A DNA stretch of 64,000 nt from Pseudomonas sp. EpS/L25 (lineage in GTDB: Bacteria > Pseudomonadota > Gammaproteobacteria > Pseudomonadales > Pseudomonadaceae). A program made the position numbers and the translations under genes. Under the pieces are notes generated by a model that did no database searches, had not been told where the DNA came from, and saw nothing but the letters and a program-made list of their open reading frames with translations. The stretch is from assembly GCF_001512295.1 (NCBI RefSeq), contig NZ_LNUP01000015.1:651323-715322 (forward strand). Reading direction: 5' to 3'. This document shows, in pieces, positions 28,129 through 40,128 of the stretch; position 1 is the stretch's first letter, and each line of letters starts with the position of its first letter.

Positions 28129-29782
28129 AGGCGCGGAAACGCTCCTTGAGATTGCCGGGCCGGGCGCCCTGCCAGACCAGGTGCCAGCCCGGAGGAACCG
28201 CCACCGGCTCGTGCCACTCGTCCTGCACCACCAGCACCTGGCAGGGCACCTGGGGCAGGCTGGTCTGTTCCTGCGGTGGATAGCCACTGTAGACGTGCAG
28301 CATGGAGCGCTCCGACTCCCCCAGGCCGTAGCTGGCCACGCAGTCCGTCTGTGGCAGCACCCGCTGCAGTTCGGTGAAGGGCCGGGCATAGCTGTTGCCC
28401 AGGTCGACCCAGGGCAGCCAGAGGCTGTTGGCCAGGGTCCAGCTGACGGTCAGGCCCACGAACCAGACGCTGGCGGCACCCAACTGCGCACGCAGCCCCA
28501 AGGTGACGCCCCAGCCGACCAGGGCCAGCAGGGCGACCGCCCAGGCAAGGAGACTCAGCGACAGGCGTTCCGCTATCGGCAAGTGCTCGCGGACCAGCTG
28601 CGGCCAGGGCAAGGCCCAGCCCAGCGCCAGACCGATACCGCCCAGAGCCAGCAAGGCGATGAACGGAGTCCAGAAGGCCACGCTGGCGTCACGGCCGAGG
28701 CGGGCGATGGCCGGTGGTGGCTCCAGCCGCGCCGCCAGCAACGCCAGGGCGGGAAACAGCGGCAGCAGATAGAGGCTGCGAAAGACCGCCGACTTGAGCA
28801 GCACCCCCAGGCAGACGATGGCGTAGAGCACCACCGCGGCCAGTCCCGGATGCCGGCCCAGGCGCTTCAGGGGGCTGCCGCCACGGCGATGGAGCTGCCA
28901 GAGCGTGGCGCCGAGCAGGACCAGTCCGGTGGGAAAGGATAGCGCCGCCAGGTCCGCCAGGCTGGAGAGCAGGCCGTCGGTATCGCTGTTGCGCGCCTCC
29001 AGGCCGAAGAAGCGGCCGATGTTGTTGGTCCACAGCCAGGTATGGAATAACCCTGGCGCCTGGTGCCAGAGCAGCGCCGGCCAGATCAGCAGCCAGGGCA
29101 GGGCGGCCAGGACCGCGGCGAGCACCCAGCGGCGACCTTCCGGCGCGCGTAGACGCTGCGGCCAGCAGAGGGCGCAGAGCCCGCCACAGAGCCCCAGCAC
29201 CCCCGGCACCAGCAGGCCCTTGCTCATGAAGGCGATGCCCAGGCCGCTACCGAACAGCAGGCCGCGCGACCAGGGCTTTTGGCCGTCGTGCAGGTAGGCC
29301 GCCAGTCCCGCCAGGCCCAGGGTGGCGCCAGCCAGTTGGGGGACGTCGGCGATCAGCAGGTGGCTGTGTTGCACCACGCCCAACATGCCCAGCAGGGCGA
29401 GCAACGCCTGGCGCGCGCGACCGGGCAGCAGCCGTTGGGTCAGCCAGGCCAGGGCGGCGAGGGTCACCAGCATCCAGCCCAGCACTGCCAGCCGTGCACC
29501 GTCCGGTTCACCGAGCCAGGGCGAGAACAGCCGGGCGGTGAGGGCGCCGCTCCAGTACATCAGCGGCGGCTTTTCCATGAAGGGCGCATCGCCGACCCGA
29601 GGGATCAGCCAGTCCGGGGTGGTGAGAAAATTCCAGACCATGCCGAAGGAGTAGGGCTCGTCGGCTTTCCACAAGCCACGGCCGAACAGCCCGGCGAGCA
29701 GGTAGGCGGCCAGGCAGCCGATTAGCAGCGCCCGTTCCAGCTGTACGGCTCTTGGGGCGGCAGGGGAAAGAGAGGGGAGCAC
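28103..29782 (-). CDS. ArnT/PMT-like membrane glycosyltransferase
   Basis: A 559-residue polytopic membrane protein with about 12 hydrophobic stretches. The first periplasmic loop carries the acidic pair LWKADEPYSFGM and PFMEKPPLMYWSG, the hallmark of the C-type glycosyltransferases ArnT and PMT, which use polyprenyl-phosphate sugar donors at the outer face of the inner membrane. The acceptor is not known; no arn genes are nearby. A GTG start at 29782 with AGGAG eight bases upstream is preferred. Its stop lies inside the converging hydrolase gene. Confidence 0.87.
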   Translation of the reverse strand: MLPSLSPAAPRAVQLERALLIGCLAAYLLAGLFGRGLWKADEPYSFGMVWNFLTTPDWLIPRVGDAPFMEKPPLMYWSGALTARLFSPWLGEPDGARLAVLGWMLVTLAALAWLTQRLLPGRARQALLALLGMLGVVQHSHLLIADVPQLAGATLGLAGLAAYLHDGQKPWSRGLLFGSGLGIAFMSKGLLVPGVLGLCGGLCALCWPQRLRAPEGRRWVLAAVLAALPWLLIWPALLWHQAPGLFHTWLWTNNIGRFFGLEARNSDTDGLLSSLADLAALSFPTGLVLLGATLWQLHRRGGSPLKRLGRHPGLAAVVLYAIVCLGVLLKSAVFRSLYLLPLFPALALLAARLEPPPAIARLGRDASVAFWTPFIALLALGGIGLALGWALPWPQLVREHLPIAERLSLSLLAWAVALLALVGWGVTLGLRAQLGAASVWFVGLTVSWTLANSLWLPWVDLGNSYARPFTELQRVLPQTDCVASYGLGESERSMLHVYSGYPPQEQTSLPQVPCQVLVVQDEWHEPVAVPPGWHLVWQGARPGNLKERFRAFSRMTTRP

Positions 29783-29878
29783 GGCAGGGACTCCTGGCGG
29801 AATGCTGCCGGTATACGGGGTTTGGCTTAGAGGGGGCTTAAGGCGGTTACGGGATGACTGGCACGAAGGTCAGGGCCA

Positions 29879-29943
29879 ATCGCGGCCATGGGCCGCTCCT
29901 ACGGGGTTGGATTGGCCTTGTAGGAGCGGCCCATGGCCGCGAT
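29879..29943. repeat. Facing pair of REP-like units
   Basis: ATCGCGGCCATGGGCCGCTC+CTAC (29879-29902) and GTAGGAGCGGCCCATGGCCG+CGAT (29920-29943) are perfect inverted copies with an 17-base spacer. They lie in the long non-coding stretch between the glycosyltransferase gene and element B. Confidence 0.8.
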
Positions 29944-29959
29944 TGCTTTTGGTACTTTG

Positions 29960-30834
29960 GCCCAGCTATTGGTGCCTTGGCTGTTTATCGAGTGCCCGGA
30001 TAGCTCTTGTTTCGCCTGGCCGGCGACTCACTTTTCTTTGCTTGCGGATCGCCGCCCGGTGCAAAGAAAAGTAAGCAAAAGAAAGCACACCCCAACAGTT
30101 CGGCCCGGCGCAAAGCGCCGGGTGATTCGCTTCGCTCACCCTTCGGGCCAGCCTGCGGCTGTTACTCCGCTTCGCTACGTTTCCCTCGCTCCGGCGCCGT
30201 GGCGGGGGCACGGCACGAAGGGGCTTCCTGCCCCTCGCGCCTTGCTCGGCGTCCTGCCTCGCAACCCCCGCCACGACACCGGAACTCGGCCTCACTGACG
30301 GGGACGGGGCGCAAGCCTGATGCTTCGGTATCTACATGGACGGTTCATATTGATTTGTAGCGTGGAAAATCGCGCAGCGTTTTCCACTGCTGGGCACCTA
30401 AGCAATCAGTGGACAAGGCTTCGCCGTTGTCCACGCTACGACCGCTTATGGTTCTTCAACCAAAACCTTCAGGCTGGCGAAATCGCCCCGTTCAGGAGGG
30501 CGAGCGCCAGTGTCGTGGAGTGGGTCGAGCCGCATGGATGCGGCGAGAGGCCTAACGGGCCATGGACGGCCCGTGTAGGCCGACCCCGGAACGGCGCTGG
30601 TGTGAGCGAAACGTAGCGCAGCGGAGTAACAGCCGCAGGCTGGCCCGAAGGGCGAGCAATGCGAGTCACCCGCAGCGCAGCGGAGGGCCGGATGACCGGG
30701 GCAAGCGTTTTTGCTTACTTTTTTCGCGACTGAAAAAAGTGAGTCGCCCGGGTGGGCGAAACCAGAATCATCAAAGCACTCGATAATCAGGTAGAGCTAG
30801 GCGTTGGGCTTCGCTGCGCTCAACCCAAACTACG
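29960..30834. repeat. Long nested-palindrome element B (inverted copy of A)
   Basis: A non-coding element of about 0.87 kb, the reverse-complement relative of element A. Inner inverted ends lie at 30009-30029 (GTTTCGCCTGGCCGGCGACT) and 30741-30762 (CGCCCGGGTGGGCGAAAC at the tip). The right outer end at about 30803-30834 resembles the GTAGGTTGGG family. From about 30280 to 30760 the match to A is near-continuous, with the stretch around the CAATATGAACCGTCCATGTA complement almost perfect. The half nearest the glycosyltransferase gene is more diverged. No credible gene is inside. Confidence 0.82.
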
Positions 30835-30851
30835 GACCCACCTGCCAAGCC

Positions 30852-32722
<1,871 letters not shown>

Positions 32723-32838
32723 TCAGAAATTCCCAGCGTTCCACGCTTTGGGCCAGCAAAAGGCCATAACCGCTGCAGTGGGTCGGGATCTGACTACAAT
32801 CGGGACGCATGGCTCCAAACACCAGGCGTGAGGTATCC

Positions 32839-33942
32839 GTGCAGACCGTTCAGGATTACGTTGGCGGCAAGAACAACAATCTCAACTTGATTCGCATGAT
32901 CGCGGCGCTCGCCGTGGTCTTCAGCCACAGCTTCGCCATCTCCAGCGGCACTCCTACCGCGGAGCCCGGACGCGAGAGCCTGGGCATGACCCTCGGCGAC
33001 ATCGCCGTCGACATTTTCTTCATCACCAGCGGGTTCCTGGTCACCAAGAGCCTGCTCAGCCGGGCCGACATCATCGACTTCGTCTGGGGCCGCGCCCTGC
33101 GCGTGGTGCCGGGCCTGCTGGTGATGCTGGTGCTGACGGTGCTGGGCCTGGGTGCCTGGCTGACCCGGGCGCCGTTGCAGGACTACCTGAGCGACGGCCA
33201 GACCTGGCTCTACCTGCTGAAGAACACCGGCCTGATCGCCGGCGCCGAGTTCGACCTGCCCGGCCTGTTCGAGGGCAATCCGTTGCAGACCATCGTCAAC
33301 GGTTCGCTGTGGACGCTGCCCTTCGAGGTAGGCATGTACGGTGCCCTGGCGCTGCTGTGGCTGTTCGTCCTCTGGCTGCGGCTCGACAGTCGCCACTTCC
33401 AGCGCGCCATCCTGCTGTTCGCCGCGGGGGCCGCGCTGTTCAAGCTGTTCGCCTACTATTTCTTCGCCAGCGAATCGCACCTGCTGCGGCTGTTCCAGAT
33501 GTTCTTCCTCGGCGGTGCCTTCTATGTGTTGCGCGCCTACATCCCGCTGTCACGCGCAGCCTTCGTCGCCGCCGTAGTGCTGCTGGTGGCCGCCACCCCC
33601 GACCGCGACAGCTTCTTCCTGGTCTACAACCTGGTATTGGGCTACGTGCTGCTCTACCTGGCCTTCGTCCCCGCCGGGCGCATCCGTGCCTTCAACGAGG
33701 TGGGCGACTATTCATACGGGCTCTACATCTACTCCTTTCCAGTGCAGCAGACCCTGGCGGCGGTGATCCCCGGCATCGAAGCCTGGACCCTGGTGCTGCT
33801 CTCCATCGGCATCACCCTGCCGCTGGCAGTGGTGTCCTGGTATCTGGTGGAGCGTCATGCCCTGGGCTATCGCCAAGCCTGCGCGACGGGCACCAAGGCG
33901 GTGTGGAAGCGCCTGGTGCCCAGGGGGCAAGAAGCCAACTGA
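32839..33942 (+). CDS. OafA/YrhL-type membrane acyltransferase
   Basis: A membrane acyltransferase-3 protein of 367 residues from the GTG at 32839, or 377 from an ATG at 32809. The N-terminus shows NNLNLIRMIAALAVVFSHSFAI, with the conserved RxxAAxxVxxxH of the family, and about 10 hydrophobic segments follow. Such proteins O-acetylate polysaccharides or lipids in the envelope. The GTG has GAGGT just upstream, whereas the ATG lacks a good ribosome site and follows a TACAAT that could be a -10 box. It is monocistronic and converges on the GH127 gene with a seven-base gap. Confidence 0.85.
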   Translation: MQTVQDYVGGKNNNLNLIRMIAALAVVFSHSFAISSGTPTAEPGRESLGMTLGDIAVDIFFITSGFLVTKSLLSRADIIDFVWGRALRVVPGLLVMLVLTVLGLGAWLTRAPLQDYLSDGQTWLYLLKNTGLIAGAEFDLPGLFEGNPLQTIVNGSLWTLPFEVGMYGALALLWLFVLWLRLDSRHFQRAILLFAAGAALFKLFAYYFFASESHLLRLFQMFFLGGAFYVLRAYIPLSRAAFVAAVVLLVAATPDRDSFFLVYNLVLGYVLLYLAFVPAGRIRAFNEVGDYSYGLYIYSFPVQQTLAAVIPGIEAWTLVLLSIGITLPLAVVSWYLVERHALGYRQACATGTKAVWKRLVPRGQEAN

Positions 33943-33949
33943 AGCGCCC

Positions 33950-35920
33950 TCAGCGTTCGTCGACCCAGACCCGCATCTCGCCCTCGCCGCGATTGGCCCA
34001 GGCGAAGTAGGGGATGAAGGTGAGTCGTTGCGGTGTGGCCCGGGGTGGCGTCGAGGCCAGGCGGTAGAGGGCCGGAGAGGCGTCGGTGGGGGCCGTCGCA
34101 TCCCAGCGCTGGCCTTCGGCCTGCACCTGCACGGCGTGCGACAGGGGGGCGTGCCCCTGGACGTCCTGCAGCGCGGCCGTCGGCGGCAGGGACAGGTTGT
34201 GCAGGTCCGCCCCGTTGTCCGCCTGCTCCAGGCAATAGACCAGCGGTCCGCGTTGCAACGCCACCTTGCCCGCCAGCTGGCGCACCTGGGGATGGGCTCG
34301 TAGGCGCTGGGTCGGCATCGGCAGGTCGAGTTCCACCCGGTCGCCGGCATGCCATTCGCGGCGCAGGTGGCAGTAGCCGTCGCGCGTCAGGGGCGCCAGG
34401 TCGACCGGCGCGCCGTTGAGGCGCACCGCGGGTGCCGGACACCAGTCCGGCAGGCGCAGGGCCAGGGTGAAGGTGCCGCCCTGGGACGCCCCGGCCAGCT
34501 CGAAACCGATGTTGCCCTGCCAGGGATAGTCGCTACGCTGACGCAACTGCCAGGGCTGGCCGGCGATCTGGAAACCGAGGTCGCTGCCTACGTAGAGGTG
34601 TACATAGAGCTGGTCCTCGCGTTGCAGATAGACATAGTCCTCCAGGGCGCCCAGCAAGCGGGCGATGTTCGGTGGGCAGCAGGCGCAGCCGAACCAGCGC
34701 TGGCGCACGGCGTGAACGTGATCGTAGCGGTGGCTGCCGGCCAGGGTCGCCGGGTGCACCTCCAGCGGATTGACGTAGAAGAAGTGCCGGCCGTCCAGCG
34801 CCATGCCGGCCAGCACGGTGTTGTACAGCGCGCGTTCCAGGACGTCGGCGTAGCGGCCCTCCGGGCTGAGTTCGAGCATGCGCCGGGCGAACATCACCAG
34901 GGCCACCGAGGCACAGGTCTCGGCATAGGCGGTATCGTTGGGCAGGTCGAAGTCGCAGGTGAGGGATTCACCATGGCTTTGGGCGCCCACGCCACCGGTG
35001 ACATACAGCTGGCGCTGGGTCAGGTTGTCCCAGATGCGCCGGCAGGCGGCGGCCTGGTCGGCGTCGCCGGTCAGCCGGGCCAGATGGGCGACCCCGGTGT
35101 AGAGATAGAGCAGGCGGACCGCGTGGCCAACGGCTTTGTCCTGCTTGAGGACGGGGGCATGGGCCTGGCTGTAGGCCTTGTCCTTGATCATCCAAGCCGG
35201 ACCGTGACTGGGCCAGTGGAAGGTGCGGCCGCGGCGCTCGTATTCGGCGTCGTAGTAGTGCGGCTGCTGGCCGCGCTGTTCGATGAAGTAGCGACCCAGG
35301 ACCAGATAGCGTGGCTCGTCGGTGACTTCATAGAGGCGCATCAACGCCAGTTCGATCTCCGGGTGGCCCGGATAGCCGGGCAACTGCCCAGGGCCCGGGC
35401 CGAACACCTGATCGATGTGGTCGGTCAGGCGCCGGGCGATGTCCAGCAGCGCGGTCTTGCCGGTAGCCTGGTAGTAGGCCACGGCGGCCTCGATCAAGTG
35501 GCCGGCGCAATACAGCTCGTGGCACTCGGCGAGATTGGTCCAGCGCGCCGCGGGGGCCTTCACGGTAAAGTAGGTGTTGAGGTAGCCGTCCGGTTGCTGG
35601 GCGGCGCCGATCAGGGCGATCACCTCGTCGGCGGTGGCTTCCAGGGCTGGATCGGGTGCCTGGGCGAGTTGGTAGGCCACCGCTTCGAGCCATTTGGTCA
35701 CATCGCTGTCCTGGAACACCATGCCATGGTGATCGCCCTGGCGCTGGCCGGCGGCGATGCGGAAGTTGTCGATGGCGTGACTGGGCTCGGCGGCGTCGAC
35801 GCGGTCGTTGAGTGCTTCCCACTGGTAGGGAATGACCACTTCGCGGATCAGTTGCCGATAGGCGTTCCAGAAGGGGTCGTCGAGTCGGACATGGGAGACG
35901 TCTTGAACGGGCGTGGACAT
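33950..35920 (-). CDS. Glycoside hydrolase family 127 protein (beta-L-arabinofuranosidase-like)
   Basis: A 656-residue GH127 enzyme (formerly DUF1680). The start MSTPVQDVSHVRLDDPFW has GGAGG six bases upstream. The catalytic and zinc site is visible: Glu and Cys in AETCASVALV (about residues 333-336) and the double Cys in GCACCPPNIARLL (about 411-414), matching the Glu-Cys-Cys-Cys set of bifidobacterial HypBA1. It likely removes beta-L-arabinofuranose from plant glycans or glycoproteins; no signal peptide is seen, so action is cytoplasmic after import by the adjacent GPH symporter. Confidence 0.93.
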   Translation of the reverse strand: MSTPVQDVSHVRLDDPFWNAYRQLIREVVIPYQWEALNDRVDAAEPSHAIDNFRIAAGQRQGDHHGMVFQDSDVTKWLEAVAYQLAQAPDPALEATADEVIALIGAAQQPDGYLNTYFTVKAPAARWTNLAECHELYCAGHLIEAAVAYYQATGKTALLDIARRLTDHIDQVFGPGPGQLPGYPGHPEIELALMRLYEVTDEPRYLVLGRYFIEQRGQQPHYYDAEYERRGRTFHWPSHGPAWMIKDKAYSQAHAPVLKQDKAVGHAVRLLYLYTGVAHLARLTGDADQAAACRRIWDNLTQRQLYVTGGVGAQSHGESLTCDFDLPNDTAYAETCASVALVMFARRMLELSPEGRYADVLERALYNTVLAGMALDGRHFFYVNPLEVHPATLAGSHRYDHVHAVRQRWFGCACCPPNIARLLGALEDYVYLQREDQLYVHLYVGSDLGFQIAGQPWQLRQRSDYPWQGNIGFELAGASQGGTFTLALRLPDWCPAPAVRLNGAPVDLAPLTRDGYCHLRREWHAGDRVELDLPMPTQRLRAHPQVRQLAGKVALQRGPLVYCLEQADNGADLHNLSLPPTAALQDVQGHAPLSHAVQVQAEGQRWDATAPTDASPALYRLASTPPRATPQRLTFIPYFAWANRGEGEMRVWVDER

Positions 35921-35940
35921 GGAATCCTCCGTAAGGAAAG

Positions 35941-37329
35941 TCAGGCGGCCTGCAGGTCTTGGCTGAGGCGTTGCATGAAGGGGCGATCCAGCTTGCAGAA
36001 CAGCAGGACGCCGGCCAGCGCCAGGTGCAGCGCGGCGGGGATCAGGGTCTGCAGCAGGCCGATGGCGCCCAGGGAGGCCGGGGTCTGGGCAGCCTGGCCG
36101 GGTTGGTAGGCCACCAGGGTGAAGAGCACGCTGATGATCAGGGCGCTGGAGGCCCAGGCCAGCTTGATGCAGAACAGATTGGCGGCGAAATTCAGCCCCG
36201 AGGAGCGTACTCCGGTCTTCCAGCGGCCGTAGTCGTCGGCGAAGGCCATGAAGGAGAAGTGCAGCGGTAGCGTCATGCCCTGTACCAGGCAGGTGACGAA
36301 GATCAGGCCGAGCCAGAGCTGGGCGTGCGCGGCGCCGGTGGGCACCAGGTACAGCCCCAGGCTCCAGACCGCCAGCAGCAGGTTGATGCCCAGGTACAGC
36401 CGCAGCGGATCGATGCGCCGCGACAGCGGTGGCACCAGCAGGGCGCCGCCGGTGGTAGCCAGCGCCACCATGGCGAAGAACAGCGAGGTATAGGCCGTAT
36501 CGCCGTGCAGCACGTAGGTGATGAAGTAGAGATAGCCGCCGCCGCGCACGTTGAACACATTGATCAGCAGGAAGGACAGCACCAGCATCAGCAACAACTG
36601 GTCGTTGCGTTTCATCGCGGCCAAATGCTGGCGCAGTCCGAAATGGCCCAGGGTGGCTAGGGGCACGCGTTCGCGCACGCTGAGGAAGCACCAGAGGAAC
36701 ATGGCCACCGCCACCCCGCAGAGCAGGGTGACGCCCCAGCGATAGCCCTGGACCTGGTCGCCATGGCCGAGCACGGCGACCATCCAGGGCAGGCCTACCG
36801 AGACCAGCAGTCCGGCGAGTCCGCAGAGCATGAAGCGCCAGGTCTGGCAGGACACCACCTCTTCCTGCCGGGTAGTCATGGCGTTGATCAGGGCGCAATA
36901 GGGCACGTTGACGGCGCTGTAGCTGAGCGACAACGCCAGATAGGTGAGGAAGGCGTAGACCAGCTTGGCGCTGGGACCGAGGTCCGGGGTGTTGAAGGTC
37001 AGGATGCCCGCCAGGCCGATGGGCAGGGCCGCCCAGAGTTGCCAGGGACGGAAGCGACCGAAGCGGCTGTTGGTGCGGTCGGCCAGGGTACCCATCAGCG
37101 GATCGGCGAGGGCGTCCACCACCCGCAGTACCAGGAACAGGGTGCCGACCACCGCCGGGGTGAGGCCGAAGATGTCGGTGTAGAAGAAGGTGAGGAAGTT
37201 GGCGATGAGGCAGGTGATGATGGTGCCCCCGGCATCGCCGAGGCCATAGCCGAATTTTTCCGCGCGAGACAATTCCGCCGCAGGCAAGGCGTTCGCGAGA
37301 GGCGCGGAAGTGAGGACCGAAGTGGTCAT
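35941..37329 (-). CDS. GPH-family (glycoside-pentoside-hexuronide) sugar:cation symporter
   Basis: A 462-residue, 12-segment MFS-like symporter of the GPH family. It has [33 protein letters not shown] at the N-terminus, including the GYGxGD block, and [25 protein letters not shown] in loop 2-3. It is transcribed together with the GH127 gene, 20 bases downstream, so an arabino-oligosaccharide is the likely cargo. The start at 37329 follows AAGGGAG. Confidence 0.9.
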   Translation of the reverse strand: MTTSVLTSAPLANALPAAELSRAEKFGYGLGDAGGTIITCLIANFLTFFYTDIFGLTPAVVGTLFLVLRVVDALADPLMGTLADRTNSRFGRFRPWQLWAALPIGLAGILTFNTPDLGPSAKLVYAFLTYLALSLSYSAVNVPYCALINAMTTRQEEVVSCQTWRFMLCGLAGLLVSVGLPWMVAVLGHGDQVQGYRWGVTLLCGVAVAMFLWCFLSVRERVPLATLGHFGLRQHLAAMKRNDQLLLMLVLSFLLINVFNVRGGGYLYFITYVLHGDTAYTSLFFAMVALATTGGALLVPPLSRRIDPLRLYLGINLLLAVWSLGLYLVPTGAAHAQLWLGLIFVTCLVQGMTLPLHFSFMAFADDYGRWKTGVRSSGLNFAANLFCIKLAWASSALIISVLFTLVAYQPGQAAQTPASLGAIGLLQTLIPAALHLALAGVLLFCKLDRPFMQRLSQDLQAA

Positions 37330-37538
37330 GCGAGCTGCTCCCTTTCTTGTCATTATTGGAGTGCGGCCGTCGAGCTGGACGGTCCGGGCCAATTGCTGCC
37401 GCCCTTGGGGCGGTTGGCCTGGATGCTAGGTTGGCCCCGTGGGCGGCCACCGACAAGGGAGCCGATTCGTATAAAAACGGGACGATTCCGACTTATCGTG
37501 CAAAGCTGCGCGAATCGCTGGAACAAGAGGGCCTGGCC

Positions 37539-38345
37539 ATGCTGCCACTGGGTTTCGCCAGTCCGTTGCGGGTGCAGAACGGCGGTCACTTCATCTCCCG
37601 CGGGGTGGGGCGTCATCCGCGGCGCATTCTCGATTCCTACGAGTTGATCTACGTCGACCGTGGCGTGCTCCGCCTGCGCGAGGAGGAAACGGAATTCGTC
37701 CTCGGCGCCGGCGACGCCCTGCTGCTGCAGCCGGGACGCCTGCACGAGGGCCTGGACGACTTCGAGCCCGAGCTGAGTTTCTATTGGCTGCACTTCGAGC
37801 TGGCCGCCGAGCCGCTCCCGGGGGCGGGCCTGGCGGTACCGCAGCGCTCCCAGGTGCAGGCACCGGAGCGCTTCGTCGCCCTGTTGCGGCTGTTTCTCGC
37901 CGAGCAGGAAGATGGCGCCCCGGCCGCGGCCCTGGAGTTGCTGCTGCTGGCCCTGCTGGAGCGCCTGGCGCGCAGCCCGGCGGGCAGCCCCGTCCAGGGC
38001 GCCGGAGTGGCCCTGGCCTATCGTGCTCGCCAACTGATCGGCACCCGCTTCGGTGAGGCGCTGAGCGCCGCGACGCTGGCCAGTGCCCTGCGTTGCAATC
38101 CCGACTACCTCGGCCGGGTGTTCCGCCAGACCTTCGGCATCACCCTGACCGAGGCCATCCATCGTCAACGCATCACCGCCGCCGAGCGCCTGCTGCTCAA
38201 TGCCGAACTGCCACTGGCGCGCATCGCCGAGCGTTGCGGCTTCGGCGACAGCGCCTATTTCCGCCGGCTGTTCCGCCGCCAGCGGGGCATGACCCCGGCC
38301 GCCTACCGCCGGCTGTACTGCAAGGAACACATCAACTCGGCGTGA
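37539..38345 (+). CDS. AraC family transcriptional regulator of the GH127/GPH genes
   Basis: A 268-residue AraC/XylS regulator. The N-terminal cupin-like part (DSYELIYVDRGVLRLREEE, GDALLLQPGRLHEG) would sense a sugar. The C-terminal part has two helix-turn-helix motifs (LASALRCNPDYLGRVFRQTF and IAERCGFGDSAYFRRLFRR). It is divergent from the GPH-GH127 operon across 209 bases, so it is their probable regulator. The ATG at 37539 with AAGAGGG upstream is preferred; a longer reading is unsupported. Confidence 0.9.
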   Translation: MLPLGFASPLRVQNGGHFISRGVGRHPRRILDSYELIYVDRGVLRLREEETEFVLGAGDALLLQPGRLHEGLDDFEPELSFYWLHFELAAEPLPGAGLAVPQRSQVQAPERFVALLRLFLAEQEDGAPAAALELLLLALLERLARSPAGSPVQGAGVALAYRARQLIGTRFGEALSAATLASALRCNPDYLGRVFRQTFGITLTEAIHRQRITAAERLLLNAELPLARIAERCGFGDSAYFRRLFRRQRGMTPAAYRRLYCKEHINSA

Positions 38346-38433
38346 GCGCTTGCGCCGACGTGGGGAGGTGCGAGCCTTTTGCCGCCTACGGCGGTCGTAA
38401 CAAGGCATTGCTCATTCAAGGACGCCTTTCTCC

Positions 38434-39540
38434 ATGCTCGCCGCTCTCAAAGACGAAACCCTGCTGCTGGTCGCCATCGGCGCCACGGTGCTGGCCTATG
38501 TGTTCGAACACGCGCTGCTCGGCGGCGGCCAGACCCTGGCCTTGGTCGCCGCCGGTGGCCTGATCGCCGCCATCATCTGCGCGGCCATGCGCGTGGCCCA
38601 CCACGCCGAACTGCTGGCGGAAAAGGTCGGCGATCCCTATGGCACCATGATCCTGACCCTCTCCGCCGTGCTGGTGGAGGTGATCATCCTGGCGATCATG
38701 ATGAGCCACGACCACTCGCCGACCCTGGCCCGCGACACCATCTACGCCGCCGTCATGCTGGACATGAACGGCATCATCGGCCTGGCGGCGCTGCTCGGTG
38801 GCCTCAAGCACGGCGAGCAGCCCTATAACGACGATTCCAGCCGCAGCTACGGTGTGATGATCATGACCGCCGTGAGCATCTCCATGCTGGTGCCGGAGTT
38901 CATTCCTTCGGCCCAGTGGCACGTCTATTCCTTCTTCACCATCGGCGCCATGGCACTGCTCTATGCCCTGTTCCTGCGCATGCAGACTGGCCCGCACAGC
39001 TACTTCTTCAGCTACAGCTATCCCGAGAAGAAGCGCAAGCGTCCGGTCGTCGAGGGGCAAGGCGAGACGGGCGGCCATGGCGAGAGCAGCGCCGCCCTGT
39101 CCATCGGCCTGCTGATCGTCGGCATCGTCGCCACCGGTGCCCTGGCCGAGGTGATGTCCAAGTCGCTGGATACCGGCCTGGAAGGGCTGACCGTGCCGGC
39201 CCTGGTCCCCGCCCTGGTGGTGGCGGTGATCTCCGCCAGCCCGGAGATCCTCACGGCGCTGCGCGCGGCCATGGCCAATCGCATGCAGTCGGTGATCAAC
39301 ATCGCCCTGGGTGCCAGTCTGTCCACCGTCATCCTCACCGTACCGGTGGTGGAGGCCATCGCCCTGTTCAATGGCCAACCCATCCAGATGGCCATGACCC
39401 CGGTGCAGACGGTGATGATGGCGGTGACCCTGATCGTCGCCGCCATCAACCTCAACGATGGCGAGACCAATGCCATCGAAGGCATGACCCACTTCGTGCT
39501 GTTCGGTACCTTCATCATGCTGACCATTCTCGGTCTCTAA
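38434..39540 (+). CDS. chaA: Calcium/sodium:proton antiporter ChaA
   Basis: A 368-residue cation antiporter with about 11 hydrophobic segments. The two acidic alpha-repeat motifs of the CaCA superfamily are visible: GDPYGTMILTLSAVLVEVIILA near residue 70-90 and AVISASPEILTALRAAMANRMQSVINIALG near 265. It exports Ca2+, Na+ or K+ at alkaline pH. Upstream AAGGA fits the ATG at 38434. The DedA-family gene follows after nine bases, so they are probably one operon. Confidence 0.92.
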   Translation: MLAALKDETLLLVAIGATVLAYVFEHALLGGGQTLALVAAGGLIAAIICAAMRVAHHAELLAEKVGDPYGTMILTLSAVLVEVIILAIMMSHDHSPTLARDTIYAAVMLDMNGIIGLAALLGGLKHGEQPYNDDSSRSYGVMIMTAVSISMLVPEFIPSAQWHVYSFFTIGAMALLYALFLRMQTGPHSYFFSYSYPEKKRKRPVVEGQGETGGHGESSAALSIGLLIVGIVATGALAEVMSKSLDTGLEGLTVPALVPALVVAVISASPEILTALRAAMANRMQSVINIALGASLSTVILTVPVVEAIALFNGQPIQMAMTPVQTVMMAVTLIVAAINLNDGETNAIEGMTHFVLFGTFIMLTILGL

Positions 39541-39549
39541 GGACGTGCC

Positions 39550-40113
39550 ATGATCGACAGCGAAGTCATCAGCAACTACGGCTATGGAGCGGCCGTTCTG
39601 GGCGCCCTGATCGAGGGCGATGGCGTCGCCATCCTGGCCGGCATCGCCGCGCGCCACGGCTACCTGCTGTTTCCGCTCACGGCAGTATGCGTGGCCCTGG
39701 GCGGCTTCATCGGCGACCAGACGCTGTTCTTCCTCGGCCGCCGCTACGGTGACGGCATCCTCGGTCGTTTCAAGCGCCAGCAGGCGCGCATCGACTGGCT
39801 GCGCAGCCGCATCCATCGTCACGAGGCCTTGTGGATCATCGGTATCCGCTTCGCCTATGGCTTCCGTCTGATCGGTCCGCTGCTGATCGGGGCCAGCGGC
39901 GTACGGCCGCGGCGCTTCCTGTTCTACAACATCATCGGGGCGCTGCTGTGGGGTTTTCTCATGACCGGCGTCGGTTATTTGGTGGGGGAGATCCTGCGCG
40001 ATTTCTTCGCCGAGCATCATGTGTCCAAGCGATGGTTCTTCGCGGCGGCGATCGGAGTGGTGGTGTTGTTCGTGGGGGTGAGGGCCGTGTTGCGGCGGAA
40101 GGAGGGGGTGTAG
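39550..40113 (+). CDS. DedA-family (VTT/SNARE-associated) membrane protein
   Basis: A 187-residue membrane protein. It shows LGALIEGDGVAILAGIAARHG, GGFIGDQTLFFLGRRYG and the conserved FAYGFRLIGPLLIGASGV arginine region of the DedA family. Such proteins act in lipid-carrier flipping and proton-motive-force homeostasis. Ten bases follow chaA's stop, which links it to ion balance. A repeat and a clear terminator follow. Confidence 0.9.
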   Translation: MIDSEVISNYGYGAAVLGALIEGDGVAILAGIAARHGYLLFPLTAVCVALGGFIGDQTLFFLGRRYGDGILGRFKRQQARIDWLRSRIHRHEALWIIGIRFAYGFRLIGPLLIGASGVRPRRFLFYNIIGALLWGFLMTGVGYLVGEILRDFFAEHHVSKRWFFAAAIGVVVLFVGVRAVLRRKEGV

Positions 40114-40128
40114 GGGGAGGGTGGCTGC

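Noticed and set aside
32770-32830. TACAAT at 32792-32797 as a sigma-70 promoter of the acyltransferase gene
   Set aside because: No convincing -35 box at 16-18 bases; kept only as an argument about the start codon.
33950-37456. A 1168-residue minus-strand frame joining GH127 to upstream sequence
   Set aside because: The upstream part is the GPH symporter gene read in another frame; GH127 has its own ATG with a strong ribosome site at 35920.
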